This document shows, one piece after another, positions 1-6,019 of a stretch of DNA of 7,602 bases; the first letter of the stretch is position 1; every line of letters starts with the position of its first letter. Both the position numbers and the translations under genes were made by a program. The stretch is from an uncultured Eubacteriales bacterium (GTDB lineage: Bacteria; Bacillota; Clostridia; Monoglobales; Monoglobaceae). The stretch spans positions 1 to 7,602 of the forward strand of contig USLC01000031.1 in NCBI GenBank assembly GCA_900555375.1. Reading direction: 5' to 3'. Below the pieces are notes generated by a model. It saw only the letters and a list, made by a program, of their open reading frames with translations, searched no databases and was not told the origin of the DNA.

Positions 1-147
1 CATTTTCTGATGAGGGTTAAACCCCTGCGTATATTCAACGGGAAGTCCGCTTCTCATTATTGCGCGCTGAAAGCATCGCATAAGGTCAAGATGTGATATA
101 AACTTTGCCATATTCATCTTTGAAAATTTAAGCCTTCTTTTACTCAA
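1..147 (-). CDS. DUF2344 / TIGR03936 family radical SAM-linked protein (N-terminal 49 codons, truncated by the window edge)
   Basis: Reading leftward from a TTG at 147-145, the frame is open to position 1 and gives 49 residues, beginning MSKRRLKFSK and containing FISHLDLMRCFQRA and YTQGFNPH. These match, from memory, the N-terminal signature of the TIGR03936 / DUF2344 family (R-L-K-F-x-K, then FISHLDLMR, a basic helix, and S/T-x-GFNPH). Members are encoded directly after, or fused to, the TIGR03960 radical SAM protein, and that is the arrangement here. The molecular function is not established. In many Clostridia the next gene is ribonuclease G followed by ribosomal protein genes, but that would lie outside the window. 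The TTG start is preferred over ATG 117 or 109 because the conserved RRLKFSK segment lies upstream of both ATGs and a GGAGGGGG site sits 8 nt before the TTG. The gene overlaps the radical SAM stop codon by 8 bases, which suggests translational coupling. Confidence 0.85.
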   Translation of the reverse strand, partial: MSKRRLKFSKMNMAKFISHLDLMRCFQRAIMRSGLPVEYTQGFNPHQKM

Positions 148-1984
148 AGCAAACACCCCCTCCGAAGCACGCCGCGCCGCAGCCCGCGCATTTTTCGCGG
201 CAGGACGGTGTTGTCTTCTCTTCATACGCCTTTTTATGCTCGGCTATAAAAAACTTTTTGCTTACCCCAACGTCCGCATAGTCCCAGGGCAGTATCTCAT
301 CGTAGCCTATCCTGCGATACGCATAAAATTCGGGGTCGATTCCGTTAATCTCAAATGCCTTAATCCACTTTTCATAGTCAAAAAAGTCTGTCCAGCCGTC
401 AAACTTACAGCCAAGCTCCACAGCGGAAATCAGCACCTCTCCGAGGCGTCTGTCCCCTTTGGCAAAGACGGCCTCCAGAAAGCTTACGTGACTTGAATGC
501 CAGTTGTATATAATTTTTCTGTTGGTTATGCTTTTGCTGAGCATAGACGCTTTGCGCTCAAGTTCTTCTATTCTGTCCTGCGGCTCCCATTGAAAAGGTG
601 TAAACGGCTTCGGCACAAAAAGCGATGTGCTTACGGTAACCGTTACCGCTCTGCCCTTTCTCTTCTCGGGCTCGATACCGTAGAATGTATTCACAACCTT
701 TTGCGCAAGCTCTCCTATGCCAAGCACATCCTCGTCCGTCTCTGTCGGAAGTCCAAGCATAAAATAAAGCTTTACTCTGTTATATCCGCCTTCAAACGCA
801 ATTCCCGTGGTTCTGATAAGCTCTTCTTCGCGGACGTTTTTGTTTATAACATCGCGAAGCCTTTGGGTTCCTGCCTCGGGCGCAAATGTCAGTCCGCTCT
901 TTTTCACCTTTTGAACCTTTTCCATAAGCTCCATAGAAAAATTGTCAACCCTGAGCGATGGAAGAGAAAGATTTATCCGTTTGTCAACCGTTATTTTTAA
1001 AAGCTCGTCTACCAGCTCCATTAAACACGTGTAATCGCTTGTACTCAATGACGAAAGCGTCATTTCTTCATATCCCGTCGCGGCAATCGCATTTTCCGCC
1101 GCCTTGACAAGCCGCGGCACAGAGCGCTCTCTCACAGGGCGGTACACATAACCCGCCTGACAGAATCTGCAGCCCCTGATACAGCCGCGGAAAAGTTCAA
1201 GCATAATTCTGTCGTGAACTACCTCTGTAAACGGAACTATCAGCTTTTCGGGAATATAAGTATCGTCAAAATCAAGAATAATCCGTTTTTTTACCTTCTT
1301 CGGCACACAGCTTCTGTTGGGCTCAAATGATTTTATTGTATTGTCCTCGTTATACTCCACGTCATAAAACGACGGAACATATATACCCTCTATCTGCGCT
1401 ATTGCCTCAAGATATTTTTCACGCTCTTCGCCGCTGCCGCGCCAGTTTTTATACTCCTGCATTATCTCGCGCATAATATCCTCGCCCTCGCCGAGGATAA
1501 AAAAGTCAACCAAGTCGGACAGAGGTTCGGCGTGGTAGGCGCAAGGGCCGCCGCAGCACACAAATGGGTCACCGACCTTCCTTTCCCTCGTTCTGAGCGG
1601 AATTTCGGCGAGTCTCAGCATATTTACAATATTTGAATAGCTCATTTCGTATTGAAGAGTAAATCCAACCATATCAAATTCTTTAACGGGCGTATAGCTC
1701 TCAAGCGACAGCAGCGGAATCTTCTCTTTACGCATCTCGCTTTCCATATCATCCCAGGGCGCAAAAACTCTTTCGCAGGCAGTATCGTCCCACTCGTTCA
1801 TCAAATGATACAGTATTTTTATTCCGAGATGCGACATTCCCACCTCATAAACATCGGGGAAGCAAAACGCAAATGTCATCATATCGGGTGTCACTTCTTT
1901 GTGTACACTGTTAAATTCGTTGCCTATATATCTCGCAGGTTTTTGAACGCGCTTTAAGCAAGCCTCAAACTTCTTTTTGTACAT
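140..1984 (-). CDS. TIGR03960-type B12-binding-like radical SAM protein
   Basis: This is a 614-residue protein. The N-terminal third (about residues 1-180) has the opening KPARYIGNEFNS, the FPDVYEVGMSHLG segment and GGPCAYHAEPLS, which resemble a Rossmann-like B12-binding domain as found in the TIGR03960 family. The radical SAM core follows, with the CX3CX2C cluster motif GCIRGCRFC (Cys268, Cys272, Cys275), a SLSTSDY segment, a FAPEAGTQRLRDVINK segment and YFMLGLPTETDED. These ligate the 4Fe-4S cluster that cleaves S-adenosylmethionine. The C-terminus is Cys-rich (Cys595, 599, 602, 606, 612) and may hold a second metal site. Substrate and reaction are unknown for the family. The start is placed at ATG 1984, which has GGAGAG 4 nt upstream. 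An in-frame ATG at 1996 adds four residues (618 aa), but it has only a weak site that lies in a small hairpin. The DUF2344 gene overlaps its stop, as expected for this pair. Confidence 0.9.
   Translation of the reverse strand: MYKKKFEACLKRVQKPARYIGNEFNSVHKEVTPDMMTFAFCFPDVYEVGMSHLGIKILYHLMNEWDDTACERVFAPWDDMESEMRKEKIPLLSLESYTPVKEFDMVGFTLQYEMSYSNIVNMLRLAEIPLRTRERKVGDPFVCCGGPCAYHAEPLSDLVDFFILGEGEDIMREIMQEYKNWRGSGEEREKYLEAIAQIEGIYVPSFYDVEYNEDNTIKSFEPNRSCVPKKVKKRIILDFDDTYIPEKLIVPFTEVVHDRIMLELFRGCIRGCRFCQAGYVYRPVRERSVPRLVKAAENAIAATGYEEMTLSSLSTSDYTCLMELVDELLKITVDKRINLSLPSLRVDNFSMELMEKVQKVKKSGLTFAPEAGTQRLRDVINKNVREEELIRTTGIAFEGGYNRVKLYFMLGLPTETDEDVLGIGELAQKVVNTFYGIEPEKRKGRAVTVTVSTSLFVPKPFTPFQWEPQDRIEELERKASMLSKSITNRKIIYNWHSSHVSFLEAVFAKGDRRLGEVLISAVELGCKFDGWTDFFDYEKWIKAFEINGIDPEFYAYRRIGYDEILPWDYADVGVSKKFFIAEHKKAYEEKTTPSCREKCAGCGAACFGGGVCFE
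156..163 (-). promoter_or_regulatory. Ribosome binding site for the DUF2344 gene, inside the preceding coding sequence
   Basis: On the minus strand GGAGGGGG (163 to 156) lies 8 nt before the TTG at 147. It encodes part of the Gly-Gly-Gly-Val tail of the radical SAM protein and at the same time serves as a Shine-Dalgarno site. It supports the TTG as start, since neither downstream ATG (117, 109) has a comparable site. Confidence 0.6.
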
Positions 1985-1988
1985 ATAA

Positions 1989-1994
1989 CTCTCC
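1989..1994 (-). promoter_or_regulatory. Ribosome binding site deciding the radical SAM start
   Basis: GGAGAG on the minus strand (1994 to 1989) precedes ATG 1984 by 4 nt (6 nt from the GGAG core). It overlaps the alternative upstream ATG at 1996. The only site before that alternative, GGCGGA, is partly buried in the possible hairpin at 2000-2013 (GCCG / CGGC with a 6-nt loop). Confidence 0.55.
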
Positions 1995-2004
1995 ATTCCG
2001 CCGC

Positions 2005-2033
2005 TTATACGGCAAGATTATATTATATATAAT
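2005..2033 (+). promoter_or_regulatory. Possible plus-strand promoter for the spoIVFA-like / spoIVFB-like unit
   Basis: TTATAC (2005-2010), a 17-nt spacer and a perfect TATAAT (2028-2033) form a candidate promoter with a poor -35 and a consensus -10. It shares the palindrome at 2021-2034 with the minus-strand promoter. Transcription would start near 2040. In Bacillus the spoIVF genes are sigma-E dependent. I found no convincing sigma-E element here, so this call is tentative. Confidence 0.3.
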
Positions 2034-2034
2034 A
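2021..2034. repeat. Perfect 14-bp AT palindrome between divergent genes
   Basis: TATTATATATAATA equals its own reverse complement. It supplies the TATTAT -10 of the leftward promoter and a TATAAT -10 for a possible rightward promoter. It could also be a simple AT-rich melting region rather than a protein-binding operator. Confidence 0.6.
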
Positions 2035-2057
2035 CACTACATTGCCAAAACTTTCAA
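2029..2057 (-). promoter_or_regulatory. Sigma-A-type promoter for the radical SAM / DUF2344 operon
   Basis: On the minus strand a -35 TTGAAA (2057 to 2052), a 17-nt spacer and a -10 TATTAT (2034 to 2029) match the housekeeping consensus. Transcription would start near 2022 and give a leader of about 38 nt. Other TATAAT copies lie just downstream (2027-2022, 2022-2017) but have poorer -35 partners. Confidence 0.6.
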
Positions 2058-2115
2058 GCATAAAAGCGGACAAAGTTTAATAAAATTTACTAACGCAAAC
2101 AAACGGGGTGGTAAA

Positions 2116-2466
2116 ATGTCGGTTCGTCAGCACAAAAACAATTCTTCGGGAGACGAAAAAGGCGGAATTTTGTCAATTATTTTACGTCAGCTTCTTTCAG
2201 GCATCATATGCGCCGCAATAATCTTAGGTATGCACAACAGTCATATCCCGACGCTGCGCGCCTGTGCCGATGCTTTCGGCCGCGCTCTGCGCTATGACTC
2301 AAAATGGCAGGAGACAGCCGCCGAAACAATAAAAAGCTTAAAAGAAATTCTTCCGCCTTACAACCGGTCCGAAAATCAGCCCGCGGATAACAATCCCCCT
2401 TCGGATTCTTCGTCCGGCTCTCAGTCACAAAATTCACCTAAAAACGGCGGTGTAACATTTCAATGA
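2116..2466 (+). CDS. Short SpoIVFA-like membrane protein lacking the LytM/M23 domain
   Basis: This is a 116-residue protein with a polar, basic N-terminus, one hydrophobic segment at about residues 18-39 (ILSIILRQLLSGIICAAIILG), a region with an ACADAFGRALRYDSKWQET stretch and a Lys-rich amphipathic segment to about residue 80. It ends in a low-complexity Ser/Asn/Pro/Gln tail. Clostridial genes upstream of spoIVFB usually encode a SpoIVFA-like protein with this type of membrane-anchored N-terminus followed by a C-terminal LytM/M23 domain (B. subtilis SpoIVFA is about 264 aa). Here the LytM part is absent, and the gene ends in a 4-bp ATGA overlap with the protease gene, leaving no room for a remnant. 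By position and topology it would hold or regulate the protease in the membrane. Sequence similarity is weak, so the family call rests mostly on context. GGGGTGG lies 4 nt before the ATG. Confidence 0.6.
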   Translation: MSVRQHKNNSSGDEKGGILSIILRQLLSGIICAAIILGMHNSHIPTLRACADAFGRALRYDSKWQETAAETIKSLKEILPPYNRSENQPADNNPPSDSSSGSQSQNSPKNGGVTFQ

Positions 2467-3323
2467 ACAAGCTTTCGGTCAAAATTACCTCACGGCTTCA
2501 CGTCAATATACTATTTTTCCCGCTTCTTGCGGCAAGTATACTCGGCAGATATGCCGCTGCCTTTCTTTTGTCATATCTGTGCGCTGTTCTGCACGAGCTC
2601 GCCCACGTTGCGGCGGCACGCAAACTTAACGTAGGCATATCATACATAGAGATTCAGCCGTTCGGCGTATGCTGCTGTCTTAAATCAGAGATAATTCAAA
2701 ATCCGTCAGCCGAGATTGTCATTGCCCTTGTGGGTCCTCTTTCCAATTTTGCCGCGGCGGCGGTTGTGTATCTGCTTCCGTTTACAAACGAGTATACTTT
2801 ATATTTTACGGAATGTAATATAGCTATCGCGGCGATAAATCTTGTGCCCGCCCTGCCGCTTGACGGAGGGCGTGTGCTTCGCGCCTCACTTACCCTCGCG
2901 ATAGGCTCTCTTCGCGCATATAATATCACCGTAAAATTCAGCCGTCTGCCAATCGTATTGATTCTTTCGGCAGCCGTATACGGATTGCTTACACACAGCT
3001 TTAACTTTTCTCTTATACTTATCGGGGCTTTTCTGACCTCAAACCTGTGCAACGAACAAAAAAACATCTCGCACAGAACCCTGCGCGAGATACTTGACTA
3101 TAAAACAAAATTAACTCCCGACAGTATGCACCGCTCGGTTGTGCTTACCGCACATTCTTCCACTCCGGCAAGGCGCATTTTAAAACGGCTGTCATACAAC
3201 AATTATCACATAGTTCACGTAACAGATGACAATATGCGCGTAATACGCACGCTGACCGAGGGTCAGCTGTTAAACGCCCTCACCGAGAACGGAATCCGCG
3301 TTCTTCTCAGCGACATAAAGTGA
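2463..3323 (+). CDS. spoIVFB: SpoIVFB-like M50 intramembrane zinc metalloprotease
   Basis: This 286-residue protein is close to the 288 aa of B. subtilis SpoIVFB. It is a polytopic membrane protein with the M50 zinc motif HELAH (His44, Glu45, His48) in the second hydrophobic segment. A GPLSNFAAAA segment follows at about 91-100, and NLVPALPLDGGR (about 126-137) supplies the third ligand, Asp134. Spacing agrees with SpoIVFB (His43, Glu44, His47, Asp137). After two further hydrophobic segments (about 160-195) comes a soluble CBS-like tail (about 205-286) with a YHIVHVTDD...IRTLTEGQLL pattern. In Bacillus, SpoIVFB sits in the outer forespore membrane of the mother cell and cleaves pro-sigma-K within or next to the membrane, held in check by SpoIVFA and BofA. 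The same role is inferred here; a non-sporulation site-2 protease is possible. The start overlaps the upstream stop (ATGA), with GGCGGTG 10 nt before it. The last 54 bp overlap the convergent adenine deaminase gene. Confidence 0.85.
   Translation: MNKLSVKITSRLHVNILFFPLLAASILGRYAAAFLLSYLCAVLHELAHVAAARKLNVGISYIEIQPFGVCCCLKSEIIQNPSAEIVIALVGPLSNFAAAAVVYLLPFTNEYTLYFTECNIAIAAINLVPALPLDGGRVLRASLTLAIGSLRAYNITVKFSRLPIVLILSAAVYGLLTHSFNFSLILIGAFLTSNLCNEQKNISHRTLREILDYKTKLTPDSMHRSVVLTAHSSTPARRILKRLSYNNYHIVHVTDDNMRVIRTLTEGQLLNALTENGIRVLLSDIK
3251..3267. repeat. Perfect 7-bp inverted repeat at the adenine deaminase stop codon
   Basis: GCTGACC-GAG-GGTCAGC can form a 7-bp stem with a 3-nt loop. It lies 2 nt past the adenine deaminase stop (3272-3270) and inside the spoIVFB-like coding sequence, where it encodes LTEGQ. 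No T-tract follows on either strand, so it is not a canonical intrinsic terminator. It might slow or pause transcripts, or protect the 3' end of the deaminase mRNA. Confidence 0.4.
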
Positions 3324-4979
3324 GACCTGCTTTTGATAATTTACATCTATATAGCCAAGGGTTGTCAGCTTAAGAGACGGAATAACGGCAAGGCTTACAA
3401 ACGCCATTGTCATAAGCGGAGACGAATTATCGGGTACGCCAAGCCTTGTCATTGCACCGCGAAGCTTCATATCACGCAAGGCTGTTTCCTCGGCGGTACA
3501 ATCAGACATCAGTCCCGCAATCGGCAGAGGAACATCAGCTATCACCTCGCCGCCGCATACCGCCGCGCAGCCGCCCTCCATATCAATTACGCGGTTTGCC
3601 GCGCACGCCATTTCCTCGCTGCTTGTGCCGATAACTATTATATTATGCGAATCGTGCGAAACGGATGAGGCAATTGCCCCCTGCTTCAGTCCCACACCCG
3701 AGATATATCCCACACCGATATGACCCGTGTTTTTATGTCTCTCTATCACCGCTATTTTAAGTATATCCCTCTCTGTGTCAACTCCGTCCGTCTCTGTAAT
3801 CATTTCATCTGTCAAAAGTTCGCCTTTAATAGTCTTTATAACGCGGCAGACGCCCTTTTTTAAGTCAAAATCGCTGCTCTTTGTCTTTTTAACGTGAAAC
3901 GTATTTCTGACCGCCGCGTCAAGCTCTGCACCGACATTAACATTCGGCTTAACAAGAAGCCTGCCGCCCTCTGCCGTCTTGACTCCGCCGCAGTATACCG
4001 CGTCTACCTTTACCTCTTCAAGATTGCTTAATATCAGCAAATCCGCCTTGTACCCGGGTGCAACCGCACCCGTATTTTTAAACCCGAAGCATTCGGCAGC
4101 CTGAAGGGTCGCCATACGGATCCCCACAAGCGGCGATTTGCCAAGCTTAACCGCACGGCGGATTATTGCGTCAATATGTCCGTCATTCATCAAATCCGAC
4201 GGATGCTTATCATCGGTCACAAGAATGCAGCGGCGGTTATACGGCTCGTCAAACAAATCTATTAATCCCTCAAGATTTCTCGCCGCCGTTCCGCGGCGAA
4301 TCATTACCCATTGACCGCGGCGGATTCTCTCTTCCGCCTCATTAAAATTTGAACATTCGTGATCGGTTTTGATTCCCGCAGATATATATGTATTTAAGTC
4401 TCTGCCCGAAAGCAGCGGAGCGTGTCCGTCAATGCACTTGTTAAGTGCGGCGGCGTCACTTAATTTTTTATGAACCTCTTTATCACCCGATATCACTCCG
4501 GGATAATTCATAACCTCGGCAAGTCCCAAAACCCGTGGATTTGAGTAATACGGATATAAATCCTCTGCCGACAAAACCGCCCCCGACTCATCAAACCTCG
4601 TGGACGGCACGCACGACGGAAGCATAATATACACTCTCATCGGCAAGCCCTCGCTTGCGGCAAGCATATAGTCTATCCCGTTCTTTCCGCACACATTGGA
4701 AATTTCGTGAGGGTCAGCTACAACCGCGGTGGTTCCGTGGGGCAGGCTTACACGCATAAATTCGGCAGGGGTAAGCATCGTGCTTTCTATATGTATATGC
4801 CCGTCCGTAAATCCGGGACATATGTATTTGCCCGATATGTCAGCAACGCAATCCGCGTCCGAGTCTTTATAAAAGTCACCTATGCCGATAATACAATCAT
4901 CTTCTATCAAGACATTTGCCTCTTCTATTTGGTCTATGAATACATTTATAACCTTGCCGTTTTTAATCAATGTCCGCAT
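3270..4979 (-). CDS. ade: Adenine deaminase
   Basis: This 569-residue amidohydrolase converts adenine to hypoxanthine plus ammonia in cytosolic purine salvage. Metal-binding signatures of the adenine deaminase family are present: DGHIHIES (His61, His63), ADPHEI (His91), LAEVMN (Glu155), DGHAP (His186), TDHE (His207) and VTDDKHP (Asp256, Asp257). The C-terminal part has the family segments GAIASSVSHDSHNIIVIG and MEGGCAAVCGG, characteristic of the bacterial AdeC/YfkN-independent Ade type rather than of adenosine deaminase-like adenine deaminases. Length is close to B. subtilis Ade (about 577 aa). The start at 4979 has GGGAGGTG 6 nt upstream. A longer frame from ATG 5018 adds 13 residues but begins upstream of the predicted promoter -10 and has no ribosome site. 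The gene is monocistronic with its own promoter. Its 3' end overlaps the convergent spoIVFB-like gene by 54 bp, and the last 20 or so residues are not a recognisable part of the family. Confidence 0.93.
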   Translation of the reverse strand: MRTLIKNGKVINVFIDQIEEANVLIEDDCIIGIGDFYKDSDADCVADISGKYICPGFTDGHIHIESTMLTPAEFMRVSLPHGTTAVVADPHEISNVCGKNGIDYMLAASEGLPMRVYIMLPSCVPSTRFDESGAVLSAEDLYPYYSNPRVLGLAEVMNYPGVISGDKEVHKKLSDAAALNKCIDGHAPLLSGRDLNTYISAGIKTDHECSNFNEAEERIRRGQWVMIRRGTAARNLEGLIDLFDEPYNRRCILVTDDKHPSDLMNDGHIDAIIRRAVKLGKSPLVGIRMATLQAAECFGFKNTGAVAPGYKADLLILSNLEEVKVDAVYCGGVKTAEGGRLLVKPNVNVGAELDAAVRNTFHVKKTKSSDFDLKKGVCRVIKTIKGELLTDEMITETDGVDTERDILKIAVIERHKNTGHIGVGYISGVGLKQGAIASSVSHDSHNIIVIGTSSEEMACAANRVIDMEGGCAAVCGGEVIADVPLPIAGLMSDCTAEETALRDMKLRGAMTRLGVPDNSSPLMTMAFVSLAVIPSLKLTTLGYIDVNYQKQVSLYVAEKNADSVLGEGV

Positions 4980-4985
4980 AGAGTA

Positions 4986-4993
4986 CACCTCCC
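4986..4993 (-). promoter_or_regulatory. Ribosome binding site deciding the adenine deaminase start
   Basis: GGGAGGTG on the minus strand (4993 to 4986) is a near-perfect Shine-Dalgarno site, 6 nt before ATG 4979 (8 nt from the GGAGG core). It fixes the start at MRTLIKNG. Confidence 0.8.
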
Positions 4994-5008
4994 GAAATAT
5001 TGTATTGA

Positions 5009-5037
5009 ATTGTATCACAAATTTTAGCTTAAGTCAA
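5009..5037 (-). promoter_or_regulatory. Near-consensus sigma-A promoter for adenine deaminase
   Basis: On the minus strand TTGACT (5037 to 5032), a 17-nt spacer and TACAAT (5014 to 5009) with an extended -10 TG one base upstream. Each hexamer differs from consensus at one position. The predicted start near 5002 leaves a leader of about 22 nt, too short for a purine riboswitch, so any regulation would be through a DNA-binding protein or the promoter itself. Confidence 0.8.
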
Positions 5038-5050
5038 GCAAATTTATATC

Positions 5051-5084
5051 AAAAAACGGCTTGAGAACTTTGCTCAAGCCGTTT
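5051..5084 (-). terminator. Rho-independent terminator of the amino acid ABC transporter operon
   Basis: A 12-bp perfect stem (AAACGGCTTGAG, 5054-5065, with CTCAAGCCGTTT, 5073-5084) and a 7-nt loop are followed on the minus strand by a run of six T (5056-5051, partly in the stem). It lies 16 nt past the stop of the substrate-binding protein gene. It also isolates the adenine deaminase promoter, whose -35 begins 14 nt further on. Confidence 0.9.
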
Positions 5085-5099
5085 CTGATTTTTAAAATA

Positions 5100-5906
5100 T
5101 TAGTCTTCCGCAACAGCGTATTTAGCCGCAAGCTCGTTTACCGTGCCGTCAGCTATCATCTTTTCGATAGACTTGTTTATTTTGTCAAGAAGCTCTGTAT
5201 TGCCCTTAGCTACGGCAACAGCGTACTTCTCGTCTTCAAACGCTTCCGAATCCTCGATAGCCTTAATGCCATCGTTATCCTTTACATACTTTTCAGCGGT
5301 AGCTTTGTCGATAACAACAACATCCGTCTTACCGTTCATAAGCTCCATAATAGCGTCTGTGCCCTTTTTGAAGGCTTCGTACTTATAGCCCATATCCTTT
5401 ACAACGGTCTCACCGGTATAGCCCTGAATAACAGCAATCTTTTTGTCAGCCATATCAGCTGCCTTTGTTATGGCTGAATCATTTTTAACAATCATAACCT
5501 GTGTAGCTGTGTAATACGGCTCTGAAAAATCAACTGCTTCTTTTCTCTCGTCGGTAACTGTCATACCTGCGATTACCGCGTCAAGCTGTCCGTTCTGAAG
5601 AGCAACAAGAAGAGAGTCAAATTCCATATTGTTAACTTCAGCCGTCATACCGTTATCTTCCGCAATCTGCTTAGCCATTGCCATATCGATACCGTCAAAT
5701 TCGCCTATAACGCCGCCCTTGTTTGAAACAAATTCAAACGGAGGAAATTCAGCGTTTGTGCCGAACTTAATTGTTTTTGCAGCCGTTGAGTTCTGCTCTG
5801 TCTTGTCAGCCGCCGAATCCTTTTTCTGCTCTCCGCAAGCCGTAAGAGCCATAGCGGCAATTACAACTGCTGTAACCAATGCCAGTGTTTTTGTAAATTT
5901 CTTCAT
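5100..5906 (-). CDS. Amino acid ABC transporter substrate-binding lipoprotein
   Basis: This 268-residue exported lipoprotein is a family 3 (PF00497, bac_SBP_3) solute receptor. Residues 1-23 form a signal peptide (MKKFTKTLAL plus a hydrophobic core) ending in the lipobox LTAC, so Cys24 would be lipidated and anchored to the outer face of the membrane. A short Lys/Asp/Ser-rich linker (25-43) leads to the binding fold. Family marks are GTNAEFPPFEF (49-59), GEFDGIDMAMAKQIA (68-82), DAVIAGMTVTDERKEAVDFSEPYY (109-132; Arg121 is the residue that usually grips the ligand carboxylate) and DVVVIDKATAEKYV (195-208; Asp200 usually binds the alpha-amino group). The ligand is a polar or charged L-amino acid; the sequence alone does not say which. 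AAGGAGT precedes the ATG by 7 nt. It is the last gene of the operon, 113 nt after the ATPase gene, and is followed by a strong terminator. Confidence 0.93.
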   Translation of the reverse strand: MKKFTKTLALVTAVVIAAMALTACGEQKKDSAADKTEQNSTAAKTIKFGTNAEFPPFEFVSNKGGVIGEFDGIDMAMAKQIAEDNGMTAEVNNMEFDSLLVALQNGQLDAVIAGMTVTDERKEAVDFSEPYYTATQVMIVKNDSAITKAADMADKKIAVIQGYTGETVVKDMGYKYEAFKKGTDAIMELMNGKTDVVVIDKATAEKYVKDNDGIKAIEDSEAFEDEKYAVAVAKGNTELLDKINKSIEKMIADGTVNELAAKYAVAED

Positions 5907-6019
5907 TACAATTACTCCTTTGAAAAATTTTTTATCTTACAACGGTTTACTCCCTCTTTCGGCATTAACCCTTGTAAATCATAAGTTATGTCTGCGCACC
6001 CCAAAAATCTGCCGTGCTT
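5907..6019 (-). other. 113-nt gap between the ATPase and binding-protein genes
   Basis: No terminator hairpin with a T-tract is visible after the ATPase stop, so read-through into the binding-protein gene is likely. A separate promoter is not convincing. The best candidate has a -10 TATGAT with a poor -35 (TTTTGG) 17 nt upstream. The unusually long gap in an otherwise compact operon leaves room for an internal promoter or an mRNA processing site that raises binding-protein output. Confidence 0.35.

Noticed and set aside
497..1000. Plus-strand open frames opposite the radical SAM gene (also 236-496 and 1652-1957)
   Set aside because: They are antisense to a clearly conserved gene, encode no recognisable motif and have the composition expected of reversed coding sequence.
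2204..3067. Minus-strand open frames opposite the SpoIVF-like genes
   Set aside because: They are antisense shadows without motifs. The plus-strand protease has an intact catalytic site.
4980..5002. Purine riboswitch upstream of adenine deaminase
   Set aside because: The predicted leader is only about 22 nt, and the space upstream is filled by the promoter and the neighbouring operon's terminator.
4980..5018. In-frame ATG at 5018 extending adenine deaminase by 13 residues
   Set aside because: It lies upstream of the predicted -10 and transcription start and lacks a ribosome site, while ATG 4979 has GGGAGGTG at ideal spacing.
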